NCBI GenBank assembly: GCA_015485155.1
Contig: WFUF01000010.1
Span: 1 to 51,428, forward strand
Source of the DNA: Robiginitomaculum sp.
Lineage (GTDB): Bacteria > Pseudomonadota > Alphaproteobacteria > Caulobacterales > Maricaulaceae
Direction of reading: 5' to 3'
Length of the DNA: 51,428 nt
Shown: one piece after another, positions 27,494 through 35,730 of the stretch
How positions within the stretch are numbered: the first letter of the stretch is position 1
Layout: each line of letters begins with the position of its first letter
Position numbers and translations under genes: made by a program
Notes under the pieces: model-generated
The model's database searches: none
Seen by the model: the letters and a program-made list of their open reading frames with translations, nothing else
Told to the model about the DNA's origin: nothing

Positions 27494-28930
27494 TTACAAT
27501 CTCATCAAAATTTGCTGTTTTAGAAGATCAATAACAAATGCAACATCACTGCGCCTTGTTCGTGGATTGATCGTGCATAGTCGAAGTACCATTTTGCCAT
27601 TGACCCGGGTTGGTGCCACTACCGCCTCACCAGAGGCCATAATATGCCGAACCGTGTCAATCAGGATTGCTTCTGCCTTGTTTGGTGGAAGATGGTCTAG
27701 TGCTTTGGCGCTAAAGGTAAGCGCGCAGAGTTGGGCTGGTGAACAAATCTCCCAGAAACCGGAATCAAGAAACAGGCACTCTTGCGCATGTTTTGCCAGC
27801 ATAAACCCGCGATCAACCGCCGCAGCAAAGTTCTCAAGACCAAAAGTCTTTACTGACATCCAGAATTTTAATGCTCGAAACTCTCTGGTTAATTGGACAC
27901 CATAGTCACAGTAATTTACCTGATTGGTGCTGGTGTCGCCATGGTTGAAAATTTCCAGATACTCAGCATCAACCTTGAAGGTATCAGCAAGAAACTGCTC
28001 ATTATGAACCAGAACACAACCAATCTCATAGGGCTGAAACATCCATTTGTGCGGATCAATAGTGATGCTGTCAGCCTCATCTATGCCATCAAGCAGATGG
28101 CGATGGGTAGGGGATAGTATTGCCCCACCGCCAAAGGCTGCATCCACATGCATCCACAGGCCTTCGCGTTTGCAGAATTTGGCAAGGGTTGGTAGCGGAT
28201 CAATTGCACCGGTATTGGTGGTGCCGGCGTTCGCAACCAGACAAAATGGAACCATGCCTCTTATGCGATCAGAATCTATCTGTTCAGTGAGGGATTTTAC
28301 GCAAATTCTACCCAACTCATCAGAAGGAACTTTACGTGCCTGGTACGGCTGAAATCCCAAAATCGCCAGATCCTTTTGAACAGATGAGTGGGTTTGGTCA
28401 GAAAAATAAATGGTGGCATTGGTTATATTGCCGCGTAATTTGACGTGACGGGCAACAGCCATCGCAGTCAAATTGGCCATGGAGCCGCCGCTTACGAACA
28501 ATCCTCCAGACCCGGTACCAAAACCAAACATCTGTTTTAGCCAGTCAATTACCTTTATTTCAATGACAGCAATGCCCGAGGGGCCAAGCCATGCCCCGGC
28601 AAATATATTATAAGCTGATGCAATCAGGTCTCCCATTGCCGAAGCAAAGTTCCCGGGGCCGGGAACAAAGGCAAGATATTTTGGGTGGGTGATGTTCATG
28701 GTATCATTTAACGCATTGTTCTGCAGTTCAGATAAAATATCCAATGGGTCTGAGCCTTGTTGCGGTGGTGGCTCGTTTAACCAGTCTTGCAGCATTTTTG
28801 GATCAGATTTGCGCCCGACAGGTGCCTGAGGCAGCGTATCATAATGCTCAATAATAAGTTTCATTGTTGCATCAGCAAATTCCTGCATTTCTGCTTTGCC
28901 AAGCGACAAGGTGGGATTGTTTGCGGGCAT
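27494..28930 (-). CDS. Group II PLP-dependent amino acid decarboxylase
   Basis: 478 residues of the aromatic-L-amino-acid / tyrosine / diaminobutyrate decarboxylase family. The opening THPKYLAFVPGPGN, VSGGSMANLTAM, H181 in SDQTHSSVQKD stacking on the cofactor, D263 in HVDAAFGGG and the Schiff-base K295 in TIDPHKWMFQPYEIG are all visible. It removes CO2 from an L-amino acid to give the amine; aromatic substrates are the best guess from the family. AGGTGA lies just before the ATG. Followed by the serine hydrolase gene on the same strand. Confidence 0.9.
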   Translation of the reverse strand: MPANNPTLSLGKAEMQEFADATMKLIIEHYDTLPQAPVGRKSDPKMLQDWLNEPPPQQGSDPLDILSELQNNALNDTMNITHPKYLAFVPGPGNFASAMGDLIASAYNIFAGAWLGPSGIAVIEIKVIDWLKQMFGFGTGSGGLFVSGGSMANLTAMAVARHVKLRGNITNATIYFSDQTHSSVQKDLAILGFQPYQARKVPSDELGRICVKSLTEQIDSDRIRGMVPFCLVANAGTTNTGAIDPLPTLAKFCKREGLWMHVDAAFGGGAILSPTHRHLLDGIDEADSITIDPHKWMFQPYEIGCVLVHNEQFLADTFKVDAEYLEIFNHGDTSTNQVNYCDYGVQLTREFRALKFWMSVKTFGLENFAAAVDRGFMLAKHAQECLFLDSGFWEICSPAQLCALTFSAKALDHLPPNKAEAILIDTVRHIMASGEAVVAPTRVNGKMVLRLCTINPRTRRSDVAFVIDLLKQQILMRL

Positions 28931-29062
28931 GGTTCACCTGTTCATCGCACAATAGTCACAAATGTTACTTTATAACAGGGAACATGCTTTTAGAATGTGA
29001 CAAATTGCAAGATAATTCTTTTGGGACTGCTGAAAATTAGTTTAAAAAAGTGCTAAAATACG

Positions 29063-29305
29063 GTGTTTTTGTCAAAATTTGCGTGGTTTTCAGGGCAGTT
29101 CTGCAAAAAAAAATAATTTTTTTACGCCAAAAATAAAGGCAGTTTTTTCAACCCTGCTCAAAATAGTTACCAAAACCACGCTGACCTACCTGGCTAAAAC
29201 CGAAAAAGATCAAATATTTGCCGATGACAGCTCCTTGGCTGTTAATGCTGGTAAACAAAGGGTTTTTACAGCGCTGCGCGGTAAGAAAATCCTATGGATT
29301 TTTTA
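29063..29305 (+). ncRNA. Candidate structured small RNA (unassigned)
   Basis: This 243-base part of the 497-base gap between the decarboxylase and Sel1 genes shows ordered structure. An extended -10-like TGCTAAAAT lies at 29051-29059. Inverted arms GCGTGGTTTT (29081-29090) and AAAACCACGC (29172-29181) enclose further CAGGG/CCCTG complementarity. A hairpin ACAGC/GCTGT sits at 29227-29242, and a 7-bp hairpin AAAATCC/GGATTTT with a T-rich tail at 29286-29305 looks like an intrinsic terminator. I do not recognise the family. A 76-codon frame crosses the region but has no similarity I recognise. The remaining bases to 29427 are leader of the Sel1 gene, with nothing else clear. Confidence 0.3.
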
Positions 29306-29427
29306 TTAACCTTGCAGAAACCCCCATATAGAAAAATTAGCTGGCAAAAGAAATTTGCATTTGGTGAAATGCGTCCGTGGCAGCTTGCAAAGACAGGGAA
29401 AACGGCGCGAGAAACGGGGAGAGCGTT

Positions 29428-29700
29428 ATGGCGTTCACAGATGTTGAAGTCGCAGAAGCGCACGCAGCTATCGAAGCGGGCCCAAGCGGCGAGGAATTAA
29501 ATAAACTTGGATTGATTTATTCAACCGGTGATGGACCTATGCTTGACTTTATTGAAGCTCATAAATGGTTCAATCTGGCGGCATTCAAGGGCTGTAAAGC
29601 TGCAAAAGTATATCGCTCTGAATTGGCGTCTGAAATGAGTTCAGAAGAAATAGCAGCTGCACAGCGTGCGGCACGGCAATGGCTCTCAGGAAACGCCTGA
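29428..29700 (+). CDS. Small Sel1-repeat protein
   Basis: 90 residues containing a Sel1/TPR-like helical pair: LNKLGLIYSTGDGPMLDFIE followed by AHKWFNLAAFKGCKAAKVY, which fits the Sel1 consensus (A..W...AA..G...A). Similar short single-repeat proteins occur in Alphaproteobacteria and are thought to act as protein-binding adaptors. Start ATG 29428 is supported by GGGGAGA 6 bases upstream; a start further upstream would add a basic unconserved segment. No signal peptide. Followed by a strong hairpin at 29707. Confidence 0.75.
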   Translation: MAFTDVEVAEAHAAIEAGPSGEELNKLGLIYSTGDGPMLDFIEAHKWFNLAAFKGCKAAKVYRSELASEMSSEEIAAAQRAARQWLSGNA

Positions 29701-29706
29701 TTCTGT

Positions 29707-29729
29707 TTGGCGGGTTATAGGCCCGCCAA
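29707..29729 (+). terminator. Hairpin after the Sel1 gene
   Basis: Perfect 8-bp stem TTGGCGGG / CCCGCCAA with a 7-base loop, 6 bases after the stop codon. The following bases (TAGAAAACC) lack a T-tract, so it may stabilise the mRNA 3' end or act only as a weak terminator. Confidence 0.5.
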
Positions 29730-29833
29730 TAGAAAACCTGCGTAGGGTGTGCATATCATATGAATAGTTCGTATTGGTATGCTGTCGCAAACGTATCCAT
29801 TTGACTTATCAAGAGATTAAGGGTTGAGGATAC

Positions 29834-29965
29834 TTGAGCCGCGCTGCTGCCGCACTAAAAGAGCTTATCGGCAATTTGATAGGTGAGTATTTCTTAAAAG
29901 CTCAAGTTTTGGCAAATCAGTTCGCAAATTCAGCGAAAATCCAGCCGACGGGCCCTGGACGCTAA
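29834..29965 (+). CDS. Candidate 43-residue small protein upstream of the FMN riboswitch
   Basis: A short frame with a TTG start at 29834 and GAGGA just ahead (spacing is tight, about 3-4 bases). The predicted peptide begins MSRAAAALKELIGNLIGEYF and continues as an amphipathic helix before ending PTGPGR. Its codon choice resembles neighbouring genes more than random sequence does, but it is short and the start is non-ATG. It ends about 100 bases before the riboswitch. No family recognised. The rest of 29730-30064 shows a small CCCG/CGGG hairpin after the stop and a T-run at 30019, with no other gene. Confidence 0.3.
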   Translation: MSRAAAALKELIGNLIGEYFLKAQVLANQFANSAKIQPTGPGR

Positions 29966-30065
29966 CCCGGCGTTCGGGATGTGTTCGGCGATCAATGCAC
30001 TGAATTTGTTCTTGCATATTTTTTTTCATCGTCTTACATCTTGTAGGTCAGTTATGCTGGCAGAC

Positions 30066-30207
30066 ATTCTCAGGGCGGGGTGTAATTCCCCACCGGCGGT
30101 GTTTGTGTACTTGCACATCAGCCCGCGAGCGCTCGCTATCCTGTAGCGAGGTCAGCAGATCCGGTTAAACTCCGGAGCCGACGGTTATAGTCCGGATGGA
30201 AGAGAAT
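30066..30207 (+). promoter_or_regulatory. FMN riboswitch (RFN element)
   Basis: The conserved RFN parts appear in order: AGGGCGGGGTGTAATTCCCC, ACCGGCGGT, AGCCCGCGAGCG, GGTCAGCAGATCCGGT, CTCCGGAGCCGACGGTTA and AGTCCGGATGGAAGAGAA. P1 closes as ATTCTC (30066-30071) with GAGAAT (30202-30207). It senses FMN and lies 117 bases upstream of ribD, the first gene of the riboflavin operon. A downstream hairpin CGCGCT/AGCGCG (30221-30242) lacks a T-tract, so translational control seems as likely as termination. P1 overlaps the ribosome site of a small ORF starting at 30209. Confidence 0.97.
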
Positions 30208-30208
30208 A

Positions 30209-30316
30209 ATGATGATTGCTCGCGCTTCTTTATGGGAGCGCGTTGGCAGGTGCCGTTTGTTGGTGCCCTTTGTTCTGATCGTCGTTCGCTCTGATCGTAT
30301 GTCTTTGATATATTGA
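30209..30316 (+). CDS. Putative 35-codon leader ORF between FMN riboswitch and ribD
   Basis: An ATG at 30209 starts one base after the riboswitch P1 helix. The purine-rich GGAAGAG (30198-30204), the likely ribosome site, is partly inside P1. The frame runs 35 codons (starts MMIARASLWERV, has a hydrophobic LLVPFVLIVV centre) and stops at 30314-30316, 8 bases before the ribD ATG. ribD itself has only a weak GAG at 30315-30317. Translational coupling through this ORF would let FMN binding block ribD translation. Reality of translation is inferred only. Confidence 0.4.
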   Translation: MMIARASLWERVGRCRLLVPFVLIVVRSDRMSLIY

Positions 30317-30324
30317 GATGAGTG

Positions 30325-31380
30325 ATGAACCAGAAGTTACTATATTCACAGGAAAATTACGGTTCACCGTCACAGCTAGTTTTAAGGGCATTTGCTGATG
30401 CCATACGCTGTGCCGGGCAATTTGCCGGTTCGACCTCTGCCAATCCACCTGTGGGCTGTGTTTTGCTTGATGAGCAAGGCAACAAGCTGGCACTGGCTGC
30501 ACACCAAAAGGCAGGAGAGCCCCATGCGGAGGCTCTGGCTATTGAGCAGTGCCAGAAGGCAGGCACATACGAGCGCATCCATAGTGTGATTGTGACGTTG
30601 GAGCCATGTAATCATACAGGTCGTACACCGCCTTGTACCAAAGCCATTCTTGGCACTCCAGCGCGCAAAGTATGGATCGGTAGCAAAGACCCTGATCCGA
30701 ATGTCTGTGGGGGTGGCGCAAAGGAGCTGGCCTCCAGCGGGCTAACCGTACGGTATATAGAGCAAATGGGTTGCCCGGCTGCTGTGGAGCTGGCGCAGGC
30801 AGCGCAAAGGCTGATTGCGCCATTTGCCAAGCGTGTGACGCAAGGTGTGCCGTGGGTTACGGTAAAACAGGCGATAAATCGTGCAGGTAGTATGATTCCG
30901 GAAGCTGGACATAAAACCTTCACTTCGCCGGAATCTCTTGTTTTTGCTCATTATTTGCGTAAACGCGCCGATGCTGTTCTGACTGGATCTGGAACTGTAC
31001 TGGCAGACAATCCAAAATTCACAGTACGCCATATTGCCGACTTTACAGATAAGCGTCGCTATCTGGTAATTATGGATCGCAGGGGGCGTGTGGGAAACTC
31101 TTATCTGGAGGCTGCCAGAACATCCGGGTTTACAGTTTTGGTTGAAGCCTCATTTGAAAAGGCCCTGAGACGGCTGGCACAAATGGGGGTGCTTGAGGTT
31201 CTGGTCGAGGCCGGCCCGACTTTGCTTGATATGATCATGGAGACAAAGCTCTGGGACGAGCATGTCATCATTTCTCAATCCATTGATCGCGAACAAAAAG
31301 ACAGCGTCTTAATTAGTTATCCGTCCAATTCAAAGCTGAAGATTAAAAAGGAAATGCAGCATGTTCTCTGGAATTATTGA
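30325..31380 (+). CDS. ribD: Bifunctional diaminohydroxyphosphoribosylaminopyrimidine deaminase / 5-amino-6-(5-phosphoribosylamino)uracil reductase
   Basis: Second and third steps of riboflavin synthesis. The N-terminal cytidine-deaminase-type zinc site is PHAEALAIEQC and LEPCNHTGRTPPCTKAI (about residues 55-105); the C-terminal NADPH reductase domain shows WVTVKQAINRAGSM, RKRADAVLTGSGTVLADNP and VLVEAGPTLLDMI. 351 residues, slightly shorter than usual with a divergent reductase half. ATG at 30325 chosen (GTG at 30322 is in frame; a stop lies just upstream). Overlaps ribE by 20 bases. Controlled by the upstream FMN riboswitch. Confidence 0.93.
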   Translation: MNQKLLYSQENYGSPSQLVLRAFADAIRCAGQFAGSTSANPPVGCVLLDEQGNKLALAAHQKAGEPHAEALAIEQCQKAGTYERIHSVIVTLEPCNHTGRTPPCTKAILGTPARKVWIGSKDPDPNVCGGGAKELASSGLTVRYIEQMGCPAAVELAQAAQRLIAPFAKRVTQGVPWVTVKQAINRAGSMIPEAGHKTFTSPESLVFAHYLRKRADAVLTGSGTVLADNPKFTVRHIADFTDKRRYLVIMDRRGRVGNSYLEAARTSGFTVLVEASFEKALRRLAQMGVLEVLVEAGPTLLDMIMETKLWDEHVIISQSIDREQKDSVLISYPSNSKLKIKKEMQHVLWNY

Positions 31381-32002
31381 AAACCTGGGTCGGGTGACGA
31401 CTGTTTTGCGCAAAGCTCAGGATCTGGTTCTGACTATTGAGAACAGGTTTGAGGATATGGAAACAGGAGAAAGTATCGCCATAAATGGTGTGTGTCTTAC
31501 GGTAACCGGACTTAACCAGCAAGGAGACGCAACATTCTTTGTTAGTTCCGAGACTGTTTCGCGCTCAAATCTTGGAGCATTGAGAGCTGGTGATGTGGTT
31601 AATCTTGAGCGCGCTGTGCGGCTCGACACCCGGCTGTCGGGGCATTTGGTACAGGGCCATGTAGACGGCAAAGCTGTTCTGGTCTCAATCATGCTGGATG
31701 GGAATGCATATCAGCTTACATTCTCATTACCAGCGGAACTTGCCAGATATTGCATTGAGAAGGGCTCAATTGCCCTTAATGGGGTCAGTCTGACGATAAA
31801 TTCAGTTGCCGGCAAAGGACAGCAATTACCCGGCTCTAAAATGCAGACAAATGAAAGTCCGGATCAGGGCTGTCTTATTCAAAGCACTATTATCCCGCAT
31901 ACCTGGAAAACTACCAATTTGAATGCGGTTGCTATTGGTGAGGAAGTCAATGTCGAGGTTGATGTTATTGCAAAATATGTGGAGAGGCTATGTCGTCCCT
32001 AA
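31361..32002 (+). CDS. ribE: Riboflavin synthase, alpha chain
   Basis: Dismutates two 6,7-dimethyl-8-ribityllumazine to riboflavin. 213 residues made of two lumazine-binding repeats: MFSGIIENLGRVT ... GVCLTVTGL ... VNLERAV (first) and LSGHLVQGHVDGKA ... YCIEKGSIALNGVSLTIN ... IPHTWKTTNL (second). A short insertion rich in Gln/Ser/Pro (about residues 153-168) is present in the second repeat. Start lies within the last codons of ribD, and its stop overlaps ribBA by 13 bases, giving tight translational coupling. Confidence 0.94.
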   Translation: MFSGIIENLGRVTTVLRKAQDLVLTIENRFEDMETGESIAINGVCLTVTGLNQQGDATFFVSSETVSRSNLGALRAGDVVNLERAVRLDTRLSGHLVQGHVDGKAVLVSIMLDGNAYQLTFSLPAELARYCIEKGSIALNGVSLTINSVAGKGQQLPGSKMQTNESPDQGCLIQSTIIPHTWKTTNLNAVAIGEEVNVEVDVIAKYVERLCRP

Positions 32003-33186
32003 CCGAAGCTTTGAGCGCCCTGCAACAGGGTAAAATGATAATCCTTCTTGATGATGAAGACCGCGAAAACGAGGGCGATTTGGTAGTGGCGGCACAGTTC
32101 GCCTCACCTGAGGCCGTAAATTTCATGGCCATGCACGGGCGCGGGCTGATCTGTCTGGCACTAACCGGACAGCAGGTTGACCGGCTGGCTTTGCCTGCCA
32201 TGGTGGCGGAAAATCGCGGGCGGCGGACAACAGCATTTACGGTTTCCATCGAGGCAAGAGAGGGAATTAGCACTGGCATATCGGCCCATGATCGCTCCCA
32301 CACGATTTTAACTGCCAGCAATTTGGATGCGCGGCCAGAAGATATTGTCTCGCCAGGTCATATATTTCCCCTTCGAGCGGTCGAGGGCGGGGTTCTGGCT
32401 CGCAATGGTCATACCGAGGGGGTTGTTGACCTGATGCAGCTTGCGGGCCTGCAGCCTGCAGCAGTTATCTGTGAGGTTATGGGTGATGATGGCCATATGG
32501 CCCGCCGCGATGATTTGGAGATTTTTGCAAAAAAACATGATCTGCCCATATTGACAATTGAGGAGATTATCAGACACCGCCTTACAACAGAAAGGCTGGT
32601 TGAGCAGGTTGCAAGCACCACTTTCCCATCATCTTTTGCATCAGAGCCAATGAAAGTGCATGCATTTAAGAGCCGTGTTGATGGTATCGAGCATCTGGCA
32701 GTGGTTAAATATCCATTGCCTGAAAATCCGTTGGTTCGTGTTCATTCGGAGTGCCTTACTGGTGATGTGTTGGGGTCATTACGCTGCGATTGCGGCGCGC
32801 AATTACAAGAAGCGCTAAAGCTAATATCCAGCAGTGACGGCGGGGCGCTGGTTTATCTGCGCGGTCATGAAGGGCGCGGGATAGGGCTTGCCAATAAGAT
32901 CAAGTCCTATGCACTACAGGATGAAGGTTTGGATACATTTCAGGCAAATACTTCTCTTGGCTTTGCTCCAGATGCCAGAGACTATGGAAACGCTGCCCAG
33001 ATTTTAAGAGCCCTTGGCATCAATCAACTTCGTCTTCTTAGTAATAATCCGCAAAAAATTATGGGGCTTGAGCGTTACGGTATTTCAGTTTCGCAGCAAG
33101 TTCCTCTGATCATTTCGCCCAATCCGCATAACGCAAAATATCTTGCAACCAAGCGTGAAAAATTTGGCCATTCCCTATCACACTGA
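31990..33186 (+). CDS. ribBA: Bifunctional 3,4-dihydroxy-2-butanone-4-phosphate synthase / GTP cyclohydrolase II
   Basis: 398 residues. The N-terminal RibB domain (about 1-200) has the acidic DDEDRENEGDLV, FMAMHGRGLICLAL and NGHTEGVVDLMQLAG signatures. The C-terminal RibA domain (about 210-398) keeps zinc ligands in SECLTGDVLGSLRCDCGAQL, the catalytic YLRGHEGRGIGLANKI and LLSNNPQKIMGL segments, so GTP cyclohydrolase II appears active rather than degenerate as in some alphaproteobacterial RibBA proteins. It supplies both precursors to the riboflavin pathway. Overlaps ribE; ribH follows after 13 bases. Confidence 0.95.
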   Translation: MSSLTEALSALQQGKMIILLDDEDRENEGDLVVAAQFASPEAVNFMAMHGRGLICLALTGQQVDRLALPAMVAENRGRRTTAFTVSIEAREGISTGISAHDRSHTILTASNLDARPEDIVSPGHIFPLRAVEGGVLARNGHTEGVVDLMQLAGLQPAAVICEVMGDDGHMARRDDLEIFAKKHDLPILTIEEIIRHRLTTERLVEQVASTTFPSSFASEPMKVHAFKSRVDGIEHLAVVKYPLPENPLVRVHSECLTGDVLGSLRCDCGAQLQEALKLISSSDGGALVYLRGHEGRGIGLANKIKSYALQDEGLDTFQANTSLGFAPDARDYGNAAQILRALGINQLRLLSNNPQKIMGLERYGISVSQQVPLIISPNPHNAKYLATKREKFGHSLSH

Positions 33187-33199
33187 CACAGGAAACATT

Positions 33200-33679
33200 A
33201 TGAAACAGGTTAAAACAACTGCCGCCGCACCAAAAATTGCAATCCTTGTCAGCCGGTATAATGAGGACATTGCTTCAGGGCTGTTGACGGGTGCGCTTAC
33301 CTGCCTTGGTGAATATGGCATTGATGTTCCAAAAGAAAATATCATAGATGCCCCCGGAGCATTTGAAATTCCCCTTATTGCAAAAACCCTTGCCATGTGT
33401 GGTCGTTTTGATGGAATTGTATGTCTTGGCTGTGTTGTCAAGGGAGAGACATCCCACTTTGAATATATCAGTGCAGGAGTTAGCATGGGGTTGATGAATG
33501 CATCTCTTGATACGGGAGTTCCATTAAGTTTCGGGATTTTGACGACCTATAGTCAGGAACAGGCCATGGCACGCAGCGCGAATAATGCTCATAACAAGGG
33601 TCGCGAAGCTGCTGCGGCATGTGTTCAGTCTATTGCAAGCATGCACCAGATATCTACAAGAGAGTCACGGCAAAGATAA
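33200..33679 (+). CDS. ribH: 6,7-dimethyl-8-ribityllumazine synthase
   Basis: Condenses the RibD-pathway pyrimidine with dihydroxybutanone phosphate. 159 residues; SRYNEDIASGLL, APGAFEIPLIAKTLA, GCVVKGETSHFEYISAGV and PLSFGILTTYSQEQAMAR are diagnostic, with the catalytic His in the ETSHFE segment. ATG at 33200 has AGGA 6 bases upstream; an earlier start at 33143 would overlap ribBA and is not conserved in character. Last gene of the riboflavin operon; nusB, often next in Alphaproteobacteria, is absent here. Confidence 0.95.
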   Translation: MKQVKTTAAAPKIAILVSRYNEDIASGLLTGALTCLGEYGIDVPKENIIDAPGAFEIPLIAKTLAMCGRFDGIVCLGCVVKGETSHFEYISAGVSMGLMNASLDTGVPLSFGILTTYSQEQAMARSANNAHNKGREAAAACVQSIASMHQISTRESRQR

Positions 33680-33742
33680 TTTGCACTTGTTAGCTATGCG
33701 GTATGAAATTATCCTGCCTGGCATATTAAACAGGGGGGAGCT

Positions 33743-35257
33743 ATGAAAAGGCGTAAATTTCTAAGCTATGGTGCTGCACTTGGTGTTGCAGGCATAGGGT
33801 CGTGTTCAAAAGGCAAAACTCCTGATAAGACACAATCCGCAATTCCGGCCGTGAGCCAGGATAAAGGTTCCGAACTTTTCAAGCTGGATGCTACAGCTCA
33901 GGGGCAATTGATTGCAAAGGGCAAGATATCATCAGCGGAATTGGTTGAACAGGCAATTGTAAGAGCAGAGCGGGCGAATGCTGATCTGAATTTTATGGTA
34001 ACTCCTTCCTTTGAGCAGGCCCGTGAGCGTGCTTTGAAAGATTTGCCCCAAGGGCCGTTTTCAGGCGTTCCAACGCTGACCAAGGACCTTTTGGAAACCA
34101 AGGGGGTGCGCAGTGCTTTTGGCTCCAGAGCGTTTATGAATTATGTGCCTGATCAAAACTCAAAGTTTACCGATGTCATGGAGCAGGCTGGTCTGGTGTC
34201 AATCGGCAAGTCTTCCACTCCTGAGTTCGGGTTTTTGCCGGTGACCGAGCCGTTGGCCTTTGGCCCTACACGTAATCCGTGGAATTTGGATCATACCTGC
34301 GGTGGCTCATCCGGTGGTGCTGCGGCAAGCGTTGCAGCCGGAATAGTTGCCATGGCACAGGCCAGTGATGGCGGCGGATCAATTCGTATACCGTCTAATT
34401 GCTGCGGATTGTTTGGCATGAAGTCATCCCGCGGCAGATGGCCTGATGCAGATGGCAGTGATTGGGAAATAAGCGTCAGAGGTTATGTATCAAGGTCTGT
34501 TCGTGACAGCCAATTGGCGATGAACACTATGGCTGCTATTGGTAACGGACTGCCGTCTGCGGATTTAGCTTCGTCTGACAGGGATAAAAAATACCGGATA
34601 GGCATGCGCACCCAAACCCCTGATGGCCGTGAGGTACATCCTGATTGCAAAAGAGCAGTTCTGCTGGCGGCCAAACATTGTCAGGATCTGGGCCATATTG
34701 TTGAAGACGTACCAAGCCATTATAGTTGGGGTGAATTCTGGAATGCCTTTATGACTGTATGGGCCTTTGGTGCCAAGGGAGCCATTGATGGTGTCGGACA
34801 GCAAATGGGGGGCAAGCTGCCTCCGCGTGAATTGTTCGAGCCCTTTTCGTGGTGGTTATATGAGCAGGTGGCCGACAAGGATGCTTCGGCAATGGGGTCA
34901 GCTTTTGCTCAATTTGCCATAGAACGTGAGGCAGCACGCAAATTTCATAAAGAATACGACTTTTACCTAACCCCGGTTCTGGGAGAGCCTGCAATTAAAA
35001 TTGGCAGGATTGACCAAAGTGGCGATATCGGTGCCATGCGCGACTGGCTGGAGCATTATGTGGGATTTACGCCGTGGGCCAATGCGACAGGTCATCCTGC
35101 CATGTCAGTGCCTATATTGCGCACGTCTGCTAATATACCGGTGGGTGTTCAGTTTGAAGGTAATTATGGAAATGAGGCAAACCTGTTTGAACTGGCCAGA
35201 CAGTTAGAAGAGATCGCACCATGGGCACAGGATTGGCCGGATATGGCTGCGCAATAG
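33743..35257 (+). CDS. Amidase-signature family protein, Tat-exported (likely lipoprotein)
   Basis: 504 residues. The N-terminus [20 protein letters not shown] is a twin-arginine signal, and the following Cys (GIGSC) fits a lipobox, so a Tat lipoprotein in the periplasm or outer envelope is likely. The amidase-signature triad is visible: catalytic Lys in [10 protein letters not shown], cis-Ser and nucleophile Ser in [15 protein letters not shown] and [11 protein letters not shown]. It hydrolyses amide bonds of unknown substrate. A very strong GGGGGGAG ribosome site precedes the ATG. The next gene (ion channel) begins 9 bases after the stop. Confidence 0.92.
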   Translation: MKRRKFLSYGAALGVAGIGSCSKGKTPDKTQSAIPAVSQDKGSELFKLDATAQGQLIAKGKISSAELVEQAIVRAERANADLNFMVTPSFEQARERALKDLPQGPFSGVPTLTKDLLETKGVRSAFGSRAFMNYVPDQNSKFTDVMEQAGLVSIGKSSTPEFGFLPVTEPLAFGPTRNPWNLDHTCGGSSGGAAASVAAGIVAMAQASDGGGSIRIPSNCCGLFGMKSSRGRWPDADGSDWEISVRGYVSRSVRDSQLAMNTMAAIGNGLPSADLASSDRDKKYRIGMRTQTPDGREVHPDCKRAVLLAAKHCQDLGHIVEDVPSHYSWGEFWNAFMTVWAFGAKGAIDGVGQQMGGKLPPRELFEPFSWWLYEQVADKDASAMGSAFAQFAIEREAARKFHKEYDFYLTPVLGEPAIKIGRIDQSGDIGAMRDWLEHYVGFTPWANATGHPAMSVPILRTSANIPVGVQFEGNYGNEANLFELARQLEEIAPWAQDWPDMAAQ

Positions 35258-35266
35258 GAAAATATC

Positions 35267-35710
35267 ATGCTGGCTGCAAATTTGGCTATAGCCACCTTGA
35301 TGGTCGGGCTTACCACTATTGTTCATCTGGTATTCTTGACCGGGCTTACCTGGTTGATGCAAAGGCGTAAAATCGGTGAAAACGGAAACTTCATTAGTCC
35401 GTCACTGGTGATTGTGCTGGTGGTGCTTGGCCTGTTTGCTGCTCATTCTGTAGAAATCTGGATATATGCTGTTTTATATATATTTCTTGATGTTTTTGAA
35501 GATTTTGAAACGGCGCTTTATTTCTCTACCAGCACTTTTACCACCGTTGGTTTTGGGGAGGTGGTTGCCGGCCCTAAATGGCGTTTGCTAACGGCGATCG
35601 AATCCGCCAACGGGTTCATCCTGATCGGCTGGTCAACGGCGTTTTTAATTGGCCTTACTGCACGATTGCGCGCCGTGGAGCATCGCTGGATGAAGGGCCA
35701 TGGCGAATGA
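35267..35710 (+). CDS. Two-pore-type potassium channel protein
   Basis: 147 residues with an N-terminal transmembrane helix, a second around SLVIVLVVLGLFAAHSVEIW, a pore helix and selectivity filter STSTFTTVGFGEVV (TVGFG, the K+ filter) and a last helix ANGFILIGWSTAFLIGL. This is the minimal ion-channel (Ion_trans_2) arrangement without a cytoplasmic regulatory domain. Probably contributes to potassium flux or membrane potential. Coupled to the amidase gene by a 9-base gap, though a functional link is not evident. Confidence 0.88.
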   Translation: MLAANLAIATLMVGLTTIVHLVFLTGLTWLMQRRKIGENGNFISPSLVIVLVVLGLFAAHSVEIWIYAVLYIFLDVFEDFETALYFSTSTFTTVGFGEVVAGPKWRLLTAIESANGFILIGWSTAFLIGLTARLRAVEHRWMKGHGE

Positions 35711-35730
35711 AATGAAGCAGCATTGCAATA

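Noticed and set aside
29079-29309. 76-codon reading frame in the decarboxylase-Sel1 gap
   Set aside because: No ribosome site or recognisable similarity, and AT-rich homopolymer start; hairpins and terminator-like end fit an RNA better.
29801-29834. TTGACT at 29801 as promoter for the small ORF
   Set aside because: No acceptable -10 box at 16-18 bases; kept out of the feature list.
31361-31380. Possible frameshift between ribD and ribE
   Set aside because: Both proteins are complete with normal ends; it is a genuine 20-base gene overlap.
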